From the NCBI RefSeq assembly GCF_042676605.1, contig NZ_JBHTHQ010000012.1, forward strand, positions 153,363 to 217,362: a DNA stretch of 64,000 nucleotides, in the 5' to 3' direction. Positions 52,653-61,371 of the stretch are shown piece by piece. Made by a program: the position numbers and the translations under genes. The notes beneath the pieces are model-generated. The model did no database searches, was not told the DNA's origin, and saw only the letters and a list, made by a program, of their open reading frames with translations. The stretch comes from Alloscardovia venturai. Lineage in GTDB: Bacteria; Actinomycetota; Actinomycetes; Actinomycetales; Bifidobacteriaceae. Position 1 is the stretch's first letter, and each line of letters opens with the position of its first letter.

Positions 52653-53639
52653 ATGGTCTACACTATCCGTGACATTGCTCAGAGAGCAGGAGTATCGAAG
52701 TCCACAGTGTCTCGGTATCTCAAGGATAAAGATCATAAAGTCTCCGAAAAGTCGCGTCAAGCCATCGCGCGAGTAGTTGAAGAGCTTGACTATCGTCCTA
52801 ATAGAGTCGCTGTCGGACTATCTCGTCAGCAGCTTCCTATGGTCGGCGTCGTGGTGTCAGACATTACAAACCCATTCTCCTCAGTCGTCATCAAAGGCGT
52901 ATTTGATGCGTGCGCAGAACTGGGCTATAGCATGTCGTCTGCTATCTCTGAAGGCTCTGCAAGTAGAGAGCGCAGCAATATCAAAGATTTACTCTCGTTT
53001 AATATCGATCGACTTGTCATTCAAACATGCGGAAATAATGAAGAATTCCTTTCCACTCTCAATCCTGAGAAAACCGTTATCGTCGACCGTCCACTCAGGC
53101 AGAGGCGTTTCCACACAGTGACGTCAGATAATTATGAGAGCACCTTTAATGCCATTACTTATCTGGCAAGCAGAGGATGCACGCCTATTGCATTTTTGAC
53201 GAGGTATTCGGAATATATAACGACTCGTGAAATTCGACTGCAAGCATACCTTGATGCGATTAAGGGAATCCAAGAGCCTCTCGTGGTGTCATTTGACACA
53301 GACCGTGCAGCAATCTCTCAGCTGACGAAACTCTTCGCAAGCGTGGATGCGCCGCATGGCATATTCACATCAAATGGCGAAGCATTGAAGGCTTTCTTAC
53401 GCTTTGCGAAGAGAAGAGACTTAAAAGTTGGTACAGATTTAAGCGTTATTTCCTTCGAAGATTGGGACTGGATGGAGTTACTTAATCCGGCTATTACCGC
53501 TGTGAAGCAGGACTCCTACTCTATCGGGTATACAGCAGCGAAGGAGTTGCTTGAGCAAGATTTATCGAGGGAAGAAAACCAGGGCATCGAAATTATTAAA
53601 TCGACACTCATCGAGCGCGATTCAGTGGTGGCGCGATGA
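52653..53639 (+). CDS. LacI-family transcriptional regulator
   Basis: This 328-residue regulator has an N-terminal helix-turn-helix and hinge (TIRDIAQRAGVSKSTVSRYL ... ELDYRPNRVAVGLSRQQ) and a periplasmic-binding-protein-like effector domain starting at MVGVVVSDITNPF. The helix-turn-helix is intact, unlike the remnant just upstream. GGGAGGAG stands before the ATG. It probably represses the downstream catabolic genes through the GTGGGA-N4-TCCCAC sites and is released by a pathway intermediate. Effector identity is not visible. Confidence 0.9.
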   Translation: MVYTIRDIAQRAGVSKSTVSRYLKDKDHKVSEKSRQAIARVVEELDYRPNRVAVGLSRQQLPMVGVVVSDITNPFSSVVIKGVFDACAELGYSMSSAISEGSASRERSNIKDLLSFNIDRLVIQTCGNNEEFLSTLNPEKTVIVDRPLRQRRFHTVTSDNYESTFNAITYLASRGCTPIAFLTRYSEYITTREIRLQAYLDAIKGIQEPLVVSFDTDRAAISQLTKLFASVDAPHGIFTSNGEALKAFLRFAKRRDLKVGTDLSVISFEDWDWMELLNPAITAVKQDSYSIGYTAAKELLEQDLSREENQGIEIIKSTLIERDSVVAR

Positions 53640-53678
53640 CTCAAAACTAGAAATTCGAGATAAAAGAAAGGAGCAACG

Positions 53679-54119
53679 ATGCTACAGACAAGACTCGCTC
53701 GATATGACAAACGCGACTATGAAAAAATCGAAGAAGCGATTTCTATCCTGACTACGACGGACTGGACTGTCCTGGAAGTAGGCAGATACGAAATTAACGA
53801 CGATTTTAATGCGCAAGTGTTGGAATATACAACACAAGATATTGAGCAGTCAGATTTTGAAATACATCACCATCGTTTAGACATCCACTATATGGTGGAG
53901 GGAGAGGAGATTATCGAAGTAAGTACTGATAAACCGCGGGAAACTCAGTATCTTGAGGAGCGCGACTTGGCGTGGGTAGAAAAGCCTAAGTCATTTTCGC
54001 GGGTCCACATGAGTAAAGAAGACATGCTCATCATCGGCATGAACGAGCCGCATAGGACGAATGGTGTAGTAGCAAGTCCTGTACCCGTGAAAAAAATTGT
54101 GCTGAAAATGAAGCACTAA
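53679..54119 (+). CDS. YhcH/YjgK/YiaL family protein 1
   Basis: This 146-residue cupin-like protein has HHHRLDIHYMVEGEE with the family His-rich metal site, a KPRETQYLEERDL middle and the SKEDMLIIGMNEPHR segment. The family includes E. coli YiaL, encoded in the 2,3-diketo-L-gulonate operon, and sialate-associated anomerases. AAAGGAG stands before the ATG. It is the first structural gene after the regulator and is followed by a divergent-in-sequence paralogue, suggesting two substrate forms or a heteromer. Confidence 0.82.
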   Translation: MLQTRLARYDKRDYEKIEEAISILTTTDWTVLEVGRYEINDDFNAQVLEYTTQDIEQSDFEIHHHRLDIHYMVEGEEIIEVSTDKPRETQYLEERDLAWVEKPKSFSRVHMSKEDMLIIGMNEPHRTNGVVASPVPVKKIVLKMKH

Positions 54120-54135
54120 AAATTTTGTCAAAAAA

Positions 54136-54149
54136 TGGTACCGGTCCCA
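54136..54149. promoter_or_regulatory. weak operator copy, upstream of the second YhcH gene
   Basis: TGGTACCGGTCCCA differs by one base in the left arm from the palindromic core TGGGA-N4-TCCCA. It lies 66 bases before the start of the second YhcH gene, with more partial ATGGT half-sites around it. A likely weaker binding site for the LacI-type regulator. Confidence 0.5.
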
Positions 54150-54214
54150 AAATGGTGAGAAAGATACCATTTACCGAAATTTATATTCACATTCATATAT
54201 TCAAAGGAGAAAAA

Positions 54215-54679
54215 ATGGAAAACGGTCTCGGCACAAATTATCGCACAGATCCAAAAGTGCGTGCACGTATCGACAAGGCATTGGCATATTTGACGACGCA
54301 TGAAGAGGAGCTGCTGACGAAGGAAGTTGGCAAGTATCCGCTCGATGAGGGCATCGAAGTACGTGTGCAGAGCTATGACACTCGTGAATATGACACGATG
54401 AGCTACGAGACTCACCGTGACCACATCGACTTACACTATATGATTTCTGGTCAAGAGTATGTTCGTTGGTGGGATAAGGGCACAGTAGAACCAAATACCG
54501 AGTACGACGAAGTAGAAGATATCATCTTCTATCCTCATCCTCCACGTCACAATCGTGCGTTGCTTACTGATCACCATTACGTACTTGTGTATCCAGAGGA
54601 TATGCATGCGGCTCATGGAAATGTAGACGGTAAGGTAAGCCACAATCGCAAGATTGTCGTCAAGATTTCTGTGCTCTAA
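54215..54679 (+). CDS. YhcH/YjgK/YiaL family protein 2
   Basis: This 154-residue paralogue has SYETHRDHIDLHYMISGQEYV, EDIIFYPHPPRHN and YPEDMHAAHGNVDGK, the metal-site and closing motifs of the family. CAAAGGAGA precedes the ATG at 54215; an earlier in-frame start at 54125 would run through the operator copy. The protein is clearly different from the first YhcH protein, so this is an older duplication or separate acquisition rather than a recent copy. It leads the stretch with the transporter. Confidence 0.85.
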   Translation: MENGLGTNYRTDPKVRARIDKALAYLTTHEEELLTKEVGKYPLDEGIEVRVQSYDTREYDTMSYETHRDHIDLHYMISGQEYVRWWDKGTVEPNTEYDEVEDIIFYPHPPRHNRALLTDHHYVLVYPEDMHAAHGNVDGKVSHNRKIVVKISVL

Positions 54680-54763
54680 AACTCAAGCTATATAACAACT
54701 CGATTACTGATTCATATTTTCATATTCATAGACGAAAACACTATCTTTCAAAGAGGAGAGACA

Positions 54764-56122
54764 ATGATTCAGCTGATTATCGGTGTCCTGCTACTCATCG
54801 CTTTTGCGGGACTCGTATATTACGCCTTTAAGGGCGGAAACCTGATGATGGGTATGCTCGTTATGGCTATCATTTGGGCAACTCTATCTATCGTAGGTTT
54901 CATGATTATCAAGGATCCTGCATTCTTGGCGGCAAATAAAGCTCAAGTCGAGACATCGTTGCCAGACCATCTCAAGGCAGTATTCCAGAGTGGTCCAGAA
55001 GGATGGGGTCCAACCCTGGTCAACTTCATCTTTGGTGCATGGTTTGGTCGCGTTATGCTCAAGACGGGTATCGCTTCCAAGATCATCAAGCTTACTGTGG
55101 AGCTTGGCGGTGATAAGCCTGTGATTACCTCGATTTTGCTGTCCATCGTGACTGTACTGGTCTTCACTTCTATGTTCGGTGCAGGCGCTGTCGTAGCAAT
55201 CGGTGTCATTGTCTTCCCAATTTTGCTCTCCTTGGGCATTCCAAAGAAGACAGCACTGGTCTCTTTCATGCTCTCCGTGGGTGCTGGCTTGTACATCAAC
55301 CCAGTCATCTTCTCTCAGTACAAGATGTTCTTCCTTGATTCTCAAGGTCGCGAGACGGTATCTTACGATGGTACCTATCTCAAGTGGGGCTTTGCAGCAA
55401 TGGCCATTCAGCTTGTCGTGGCTATCATCTTTACCATCATCTTCTCTCGTAAGAAGCGTCAGGTACATGCGTGGGCTTCTCCTATCCCACAGAACACCAC
55501 CGCTGAGGCAAATCGTGTACCAGGTATCGCACTGATTACCCCGGTTGTCCCAGTCGTTTTGGCTATTGGTCTCAAAGTTCCAGTCATCCTCGGCTTCTTG
55601 ATCGCAGGGTTCTTCGCTCTGGCGGTATGCGGATACATGCGTACGTGGAAGGGTACTGCTGAAGTCTTTAACAAGACTTTCTATGATGGCGTCATCGATA
55701 CTGCACCTTTGATGGGCTTCATGTTGATTATTCCTATGTTCAATGCAGCATCTAACCTTGCGGTACCTTACTTCCAGGCACTTCTCGGTGGTGTAATTCC
55801 AAACTCTACATTGATTATCGCTATTGCGTTCGCTGTCTTGGCGCCTCTTGGTTTGTTCCGCGGTCCATTTACCCTCGCGGGTGCTGGTGCGGCAACTCTG
55901 GGTATCTTGAAGTCCTTGAGCTTTACCAACAACTTCCTCTTCGCGCTCATGTATGCTCCTACTGTCACTATGAACATCTCCAGCTGCATCACGCAGTCTT
56001 GGATTGTATGGGGTATCAACTACACGAAGGTGGAAACCAACGATTACCTGAAGAGCTCTGCTGTGACAGGTTGGATTATTACCGCCATCTTGAGCATGCT
56101 GACCTTCTTCATCTACGGATAG
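54764..56122 (+). CDS. carboxylate-type transporter (GntP/CitMHS-like)
   Basis: This 452-residue membrane protein has about 12 hydrophobic helices in two halves. Conserved-looking loops include the NFIFGAWFGRVML half-helix, FTSMFGAGAVVAIGVIVFPI and, in the second half, APLGLFRGPFTLAGAGAATLG. This layout is found in gluconate/citrate-type transporters of the IT superfamily. It would import the organic acid or sugar acid degraded by the downstream enzymes, possibly with H+ or Na+. AAAGAGGAGAG precedes the ATG. The exact family is uncertain. Confidence 0.75.
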   Translation: MIQLIIGVLLLIAFAGLVYYAFKGGNLMMGMLVMAIIWATLSIVGFMIIKDPAFLAANKAQVETSLPDHLKAVFQSGPEGWGPTLVNFIFGAWFGRVMLKTGIASKIIKLTVELGGDKPVITSILLSIVTVLVFTSMFGAGAVVAIGVIVFPILLSLGIPKKTALVSFMLSVGAGLYINPVIFSQYKMFFLDSQGRETVSYDGTYLKWGFAAMAIQLVVAIIFTIIFSRKKRQVHAWASPIPQNTTAEANRVPGIALITPVVPVVLAIGLKVPVILGFLIAGFFALAVCGYMRTWKGTAEVFNKTFYDGVIDTAPLMGFMLIIPMFNAASNLAVPYFQALLGGVIPNSTLIIAIAFAVLAPLGLFRGPFTLAGAGAATLGILKSLSFTNNFLFALMYAPTVTMNISSCITQSWIVWGINYTKVETNDYLKSSAVTGWIITAILSMLTFFIYG

Positions 56123-56245
56123 TGAGCATCGCCAGAGCAAGAACACAGATGAACACGTGCAGGCAAAGTTGCATGCAAAGTTCATAAAACATAAAAATAC
56201 GTGGGGCGGTATCCCATAAGGGACTGTGAGGATATAAATATCACT

Positions 56246-56265
56246 TTGTGGGACCGCTCCCACAA
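56246..56265. promoter_or_regulatory. operator 2, upstream of the hydantoinase gene
   Basis: TTGTGGGA-CCGC-TCCCACAA has perfect 8-bp arms and shares the GTGGGA-N4-TCCCAC core of operator 1. It lies 43 bases before the hydantoinase start and probably controls a second transcription unit of the cluster. Confidence 0.72.
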
Positions 56266-56307
56266 CAGTTCGTTCAGTATACGTTTATTTTGAGAAAGAC
56301 TTTTACA

Positions 56308-58437
56308 ATGGCTAAGCGATTAGTACGTATGGGCATCGATGTCGGTGGTACAAACACGAAGTGCGTCGCCATCGATAACAATACCCATGAAATTATTGGT
56401 AAAGCTTCTGTATTTACTTCTCACGACCACGAGTTAGGCGTGGCAGCTGGCGTAGTAGCATGCTTCCAAAAGTGCATGGAAGAAAACAACATTTCGCCAG
56501 ATGAAGTAGTATTCGTGGCTCACTCCACAACGCAGGCGACGAATGCACTCCTAGAAGGCGATGTCGCACACGTTGGCATTGTAGGGACTGCGAAGGGATG
56601 GTTATCAAGCCTTTTGTCTAAGCGTCAGCTTCACTTGGACAATATTGACTTAGGGACCGGCCGCGAGATTGCTATCGACGATGAGTTCATCGACGGGAAG
56701 AAACTTACGGATGAACATATTCGTGAAGCGATTGAATCATTGACAAATAAGGGTGTACAAGTCGTCGTCTCCACGAGCGCTTTCGGCGTAGATGAAGATG
56801 GACCTGAAGCACAGATTGCAAAGGTTGCTGAAGACATGGGTATTTCTGCAACCCGAGCATCGGAGATTACTAAGCTCTATGGTCTGTCTCGCCGTACCCG
56901 AACTGCAGCGATTAACGCAAGTATCCTTCCAAAGATGCTGGATACTGCGAGCAAGACAGAGTCATCCGTTCGTGCCGCCGGTGTCAATGTGCCTCTGATG
57001 ATCATGCGTGGCGATGGTGGCGTGATGGACATCGACGAAATGCGCAAGCGTCCAGTACTCACGATGCTTTCCGGTCCTGCTGCATCTGTAATGGGTTCGC
57101 TCATGTATCTGCGCGCTTCCAACGGTATGTACTTCGAAGTGGGCGGCACGACGACAAATATTGGTGTTATCAAGAACGGACGTCCTGCGATTGATTACTC
57201 CGTAGTGGGCGGTCACGAGACATATGTCAGCTCTTTGGATGTGCGAGTACTTGCTGTAGCAGGTGGATCTATGGTGCGTATCAACAAGCAAGGAGTCGTA
57301 GATGTCGGTCCTCGCTCCGCTCACATTGCAGGTCTTCCATATGCGGTCTTTACTGACCCAGATGAGATCGCGAACCCACAGCTTGAGCTTTGCCAGCCAA
57401 AGGAAGGCGATCCGTCTGACTATGTGCGCGTGCGCTTAGAGAACGGCGAAGCAGTGACCATCACGAACTCGTGTGCTGCGAATGTACTTGGCTACGTGCA
57501 AGAAGGCGACTACTCCCGTGGTAATGCTGAAGCAGCACGCAAGGCTATGGAACCGGTTGCAGCATACTGTGGCATTACGGTGGAAGAGCTGTGTGAGCAA
57601 ATCCTTGCAAAGTCCTACGAAAAGATTGAAGAGTGCATCAATACTCTCGCTGAGAAGTACAAGCTCTCGCATGAGCAGATTTCCTTAGTCGGCTGCGGTG
57701 GCGGTGCGGCTTCGCTGCTTCGTTACTCAGCAAAGAAGATGGATGTCAAGTACATGATTCCGGAGAATGCTGAGGTTATCTCCTCTATCGGTGTGGCACT
57801 GTCTATGGTGCGTGACGTTGTAGAACGTGTGGTACCGACTCCATCGGCTGAAGACATTCGCGCTATTCGTCAAGAAGCGACACAAAAGGCTATCGAGTCA
57901 GGTGCTTCTGCAGACACTATCGAAGTTCACATCGATATCAACACTCAGGAATCCAAGATTACTGCAATCGCAACCGGTTCCACAGAGGTACAGTCGCAAG
58001 ATTTGCTCGCAGCAGCAAGTGATGAAGAGCTCAAGCAGATTGCTTCTGAAGATTTGCGTCTCGACCCAAGTCAGGTTGATTTAGAAGCATCAACGGACAT
58101 GATTAAGGTCTTCACAGCGATGAAGAACGACGTCAAAGCTGTACGCATCGTAGACAAGAAGGGCTTCATCAAGGTCCAAGTCAACAACGCTCAGGTAGAG
58201 ACGACAACTGCTGAAAACTATAAGAATGTCGTTCAAGACCTCTACGACGGCTTGGCTGTGTACACGGCTGATGCGATTTTGCGTCCAAACTACTACGTGT
58301 GCGTTGGCGCGAGAGTCCTCGATTTCGACGGTAGCAGCATGGACTACGATCAGCTCCTCATGCTCATGGACATCGAGCTGATGGACGCCGACCCAGACCA
58401 GAAGATCATCATCGTAGCTGCAAAGAACACGATCTAG
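56308..58437 (+). CDS. hydantoinase/oxoprolinase (HyuA-type) family protein
   Basis: This 709-residue protein is of the HyuA family. It has the actin-like nucleotide site RMGIDVGGTNTKCVAID, the FVAHSTTQATNALLEG motif, a GDGGVMDI and MLSGPAASVMG region and a late LVGCGGGAASLL. An extra C-terminal part of ~130 residues (VQSQDLLAAASDEE onward) differs from plain HyuA. The family hydrolyses lactam or hydantoin rings using ATP, or carboxylates. No HyuB subunit follows, which is unusual. I set the start at the ATG at 56308; a frame to 56248 crosses operator 2. Confidence 0.8.
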   Translation: MAKRLVRMGIDVGGTNTKCVAIDNNTHEIIGKASVFTSHDHELGVAAGVVACFQKCMEENNISPDEVVFVAHSTTQATNALLEGDVAHVGIVGTAKGWLSSLLSKRQLHLDNIDLGTGREIAIDDEFIDGKKLTDEHIREAIESLTNKGVQVVVSTSAFGVDEDGPEAQIAKVAEDMGISATRASEITKLYGLSRRTRTAAINASILPKMLDTASKTESSVRAAGVNVPLMIMRGDGGVMDIDEMRKRPVLTMLSGPAASVMGSLMYLRASNGMYFEVGGTTTNIGVIKNGRPAIDYSVVGGHETYVSSLDVRVLAVAGGSMVRINKQGVVDVGPRSAHIAGLPYAVFTDPDEIANPQLELCQPKEGDPSDYVRVRLENGEAVTITNSCAANVLGYVQEGDYSRGNAEAARKAMEPVAAYCGITVEELCEQILAKSYEKIEECINTLAEKYKLSHEQISLVGCGGGAASLLRYSAKKMDVKYMIPENAEVISSIGVALSMVRDVVERVVPTPSAEDIRAIRQEATQKAIESGASADTIEVHIDINTQESKITAIATGSTEVQSQDLLAAASDEELKQIASEDLRLDPSQVDLEASTDMIKVFTAMKNDVKAVRIVDKKGFIKVQVNNAQVETTTAENYKNVVQDLYDGLAVYTADAILRPNYYVCVGARVLDFDGSSMDYDQLLMLMDIELMDADPDQKIIIVAAKNTI

Positions 58438-58455
58438 CAATTTTCAAGGCGAGTG

Positions 58456-59244
58456 ATGGCAATGAGTAACCCATGGCAGAACCTTACTTCTGACCTCAAG
58501 GCGAGTTTTTCGGGTAAGCCTCGACTTTCCGATATCCCACAACGTGAAGGTACACAAGACATACCGGTTGATGTGCTTATGCGTCGAGTATTTGCGACGG
58601 GTGAACGTGCATTTCAGATACACATGATGCATAACGACCCGGTATTTGAGCGATACTCACACAAGGATATCGACGAGATAATTCGTATAGGTGTAGAAGT
58701 TGGGCGTCAGTACGCGCGCGAGATATCGCAGCTCAATCTGACATGGCGCCAAGCGATGAGGTACTTTGACATCGATTACCGTGAACAAACCAAGCCAGAC
58801 ACGGCAGAGCGCGTATTTTTTGCACAGTATGTCGAGCCAAACAAGCTGACGGTTTTCACCGATGTACTTGACCGATATGCAAAATCTGCATTCGTGAAAG
58901 ACAAGACTCACGACATCAGCGTACATAAAGCTCACGCTGTGCTTGTGGGGCATGAGCTCTTCCATTTCCTTGAATACCGTGACCGCGGCAGCATCGTTAC
59001 TCGTAATTTCACTGTGGTGACGCATAAATTAGGTCCACTCAAGCTGAAGGCGACTCCAGCATCCTTGAGCGAGATAGCTGCGATGGCTTTCACCAAGGAG
59101 TGGCTTGGTTTGGACTATTCGCCAAACGTGTATGACGTACTTTTCATGCATGTATATGAGCCAAAGGCTGCCGCACTTGTCCTCGAAGATATCGAACGCA
59201 GCGCAAATCTTAAACATCAAGCAAAACACAAGAAAGAAAAGTGA
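58456..59244 (+). CDS. uncharacterised HExxH protein, gluzincin-like
   Basis: This ~262-residue cytosolic protein has no signal peptide or membrane helix. It contains HELFH (His166, Glu167, His170) in LVGHELFHFLEYRD and a Glu at 206 in SLSEIAAMAF, the spacing (36 residues) expected for a third zinc ligand. The N-terminal ~130 residues are helical, with a VGRQYAREISQLNLTW stretch. I do not recognise the family. It starts 18 bases after the HyuA gene; AAGGCGAG precedes it. Several ATG/GTG starts lie within nine bases. It could be a zinc hydrolase that acts on the same substrate, or a structural metal protein. Confidence 0.7.
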   Translation: MAMSNPWQNLTSDLKASFSGKPRLSDIPQREGTQDIPVDVLMRRVFATGERAFQIHMMHNDPVFERYSHKDIDEIIRIGVEVGRQYAREISQLNLTWRQAMRYFDIDYREQTKPDTAERVFFAQYVEPNKLTVFTDVLDRYAKSAFVKDKTHDISVHKAHAVLVGHELFHFLEYRDRGSIVTRNFTVVTHKLGPLKLKATPASLSEIAAMAFTKEWLGLDYSPNVYDVLFMHVYEPKAAALVLEDIERSANLKHQAKHKKEK

Positions 59245-59249
59245 TAACA

Positions 59250-60203
59250 ATGACTGAAAAAATTCTCGTAACCGGCATCGTACCTCGTGAAGGTCTCGAT
59301 GAACTCTTTGACCGTTTCGATGTAACGTACTCTGACGGTGAGCCGTTTAGCCGTGAATGGGTGCTTGAGCATGCGCCTGAGTATGATGGCATGATTTTAA
59401 TGGCTCAAAAAGGTGACCGTGAATTCATTGACGCTTTTACAAATTTGAAGATTATCTCTTTGAATGCCGTTGGCTTCGATCATGTAGACACTGCTTACGC
59501 GAAGGAAAAGGGCATCGCCGTGTGCAACAGCCCTCAGGCAGTGCGTGTGCCGACAGCAGAGTTGACTTTTAGCTTGATTCTGGCAGCAGCAAAGCGTTTG
59601 TACTTCTACGACAGTGTGGTCCGCCGTGGAGACTGGATGGACGTATCCGAGCGTCGTCTTCAGGGACGCACCCTCGAAGGTTTGACTCTTGGTGTCTTCG
59701 GTATGGGACGTATCGGTCGCACAGTCGCCGACTTTGGTAAAGCCTTCGGCATGAAGATTATCTATAACGATGCATACCGCTTAGATGAGAGCGTAGAAAA
59801 GGATAAGGGCTACGAATTTGTGAGCTTTGACGAGCTTGTCAAGCGCAGCGATATCGTTACCATTCATGCTCCAGCTCTTGACTCTACACGCGGTTTGTTT
59901 AATGCTGAAACGTTTGCCAAGATGAAGCATGATGCCATCATCGTCAATGCTGCGCGCGGTGTCATCATTGAAGAGCAGGCATTGGTGGATGCTCTCGAAA
60001 ATGGGCAAATCGCTGGTGCAGGTCTTGACGTCTTCGAATTCGAGCCAACTGTCTCCAGTAAGCTGCGTGCTATGTCCAATGTCATCATGTCTCCTCACGC
60101 AGGTACAGGCACAATTGAAGGACGTGCGGCGCTGGCAGCAGAGGCTGCTCACAATATTGTTAGCTTCTTTGATGGCGAACCAATCAACGTCGTCAATAAG
60201 TAA
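59250..60203 (+). CDS. D-isomer-specific 2-hydroxyacid dehydrogenase
   Basis: This 317-residue NAD(P)-dependent oxidoreductase has the coenzyme fold with LGVFGMGRIGRTVADFG. Catalytic residues are Arg in NAARGVIIEEQ, Glu in DVFEFEP and His in MSPHAGTG. It would reduce a 2-keto acid or oxidise a 2-hydroxy acid intermediate. An upstream AAGAAAGAAAAG lies before the ATG at 59250, and the previous gene ends five bases earlier. In the E. coli diketogulonate pathway a reductase of another family (YiaK) does a comparable step. Confidence 0.9.
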   Translation: MTEKILVTGIVPREGLDELFDRFDVTYSDGEPFSREWVLEHAPEYDGMILMAQKGDREFIDAFTNLKIISLNAVGFDHVDTAYAKEKGIAVCNSPQAVRVPTAELTFSLILAAAKRLYFYDSVVRRGDWMDVSERRLQGRTLEGLTLGVFGMGRIGRTVADFGKAFGMKIIYNDAYRLDESVEKDKGYEFVSFDELVKRSDIVTIHAPALDSTRGLFNAETFAKMKHDAIIVNAARGVIIEEQALVDALENGQIAGAGLDVFEFEPTVSSKLRAMSNVIMSPHAGTGTIEGRAALAAEAAHNIVSFFDGEPINVVNK

Positions 60204-60346
60204 CTCATAGAACCATACTTGAGCATGCTCGTCCCTGTGATATCGCCATTCTGTGCCAACGCAAGCACCTCCTCTTGCGCTCGCGATGGGCATGCTCAGT
60301 TTCATATCGCTCTACATACATCCTCACATATGTTGGAGAAAGACCA

Positions 60347-61366
60347 ATGAAGTTTACACAATGCTTTTCTGATCAGCTTGATCACGGATATGCTGTAATG
60401 CGCCTGCAAACTCAGGGACGAGATTTTGCCGTTATCGCATCAGAAGAAAATCAGCCGTGCTACGCCTACGACTTAGACAATAATTACGAACGTATCACCG
60501 TATGGCCAGACGTTGGCGGAACGATGACCATGGTGCAGTTGCCGGGCACACTTGACTTTTTAGCAACGCAACGCTTCTACCCAGGATTTAATTCTGCGAC
60601 GTGCCGTATCGTTCACGCACATTTCAATGGTCGTGATTGGGATATTACGGAAGTAGCATCAACGCCATATATACATCGTTTTGACGTCATTGAACACGAT
60701 GGTGGCTTCTGGTATATCGGATGCTCCATCGCGAACTCTAAACAATTTACTGATGACTGGTCTGACCCTGGCAAAGTGTTTGTCGGCAATTATGACGCTG
60801 AACGTGACGAACTGACGGATGTACGCGAGCTCGATGTACGTATCACGAAGAACCATGGATATCGTCGTGAAACCGCTACCACTTCTCTCATTACCGGCGA
60901 GCAGGGTATTTTCCGATTGCACTACCCAGAGCCTGGCGCTGATGCAGTTCCAAGTAACTGGAAACTTGAGCATGTAGCTGATGAAGAGACAAGCGATGTT
61001 GCTGTCATTGATATCAATAAGGACGGTCTTCCGGAATACCTTGCTATTCAGGGGTTCCATGGGGATCACTTGCGCTTGTATGACTCGAATTTCTCCACAA
61101 TGGATGCGGCTGAGAGCGGGTCACCATTCGGTCACGCGATTGAGGCATATGAGCTGTTTGGTCAGCCATTCTTCCTCTTTGGGTTCCGTGCAGGTCAGCA
61201 AGATTTACTCAAGATTACTGAGCGTGATGGCGCTATGCAGTTTGAAACGATTGCGCGGAGAACTGGTCCAAGCAACGTCGTGGTGTATGAGAAGAACGGT
61301 GTCAACTACCTTCTTAGCGCAAACCGCGAAATCAATGAAGTCGCTCTCTACACGGTAGAGGAGTGA
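60347..61366 (+). CDS. propeller-like protein with FG-GAP-type motif
   Basis: This 339-residue protein has no signal peptide. It shows repeating beta-rich blocks with aromatic turns (NNYERITVWPDVGGT, HFNGRDWDITEVAS, DINKDGLPEYLAIQGFHGDHLRLYD). The DINKDGLPE loop is a calcium-binding-like FG-GAP feature, normally found in secreted proteins, so a cytosolic form is odd. It may be a lactonase-like or isomerase propeller in this pathway. GTTGGAGA precedes the ATG. It lies between dehydrogenase and kinase genes and ends six bases before the kinase start. Confidence 0.6.
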   Translation: MKFTQCFSDQLDHGYAVMRLQTQGRDFAVIASEENQPCYAYDLDNNYERITVWPDVGGTMTMVQLPGTLDFLATQRFYPGFNSATCRIVHAHFNGRDWDITEVASTPYIHRFDVIEHDGGFWYIGCSIANSKQFTDDWSDPGKVFVGNYDAERDELTDVRELDVRITKNHGYRRETATTSLITGEQGIFRLHYPEPGADAVPSNWKLEHVADEETSDVAVIDINKDGLPEYLAIQGFHGDHLRLYDSNFSTMDAAESGSPFGHAIEAYELFGQPFFLFGFRAGQQDLLKITERDGAMQFETIARRTGPSNVVVYEKNGVNYLLSANREINEVALYTVEE

Positions 61367-61371
61367 GGACG

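Noticed and set aside
56201..56220. Third full operator at GTGGGGCGGTATCCCAT
   Set aside because: The arms resemble the operator, but spacing is one base longer and the match is incomplete, so it was not counted.
54884..56263. 459-residue minus-strand frame opposite the carboxylate transporter
   Set aside because: Antisense shadow caused by codon bias in the transporter; no ribosome site or domain.
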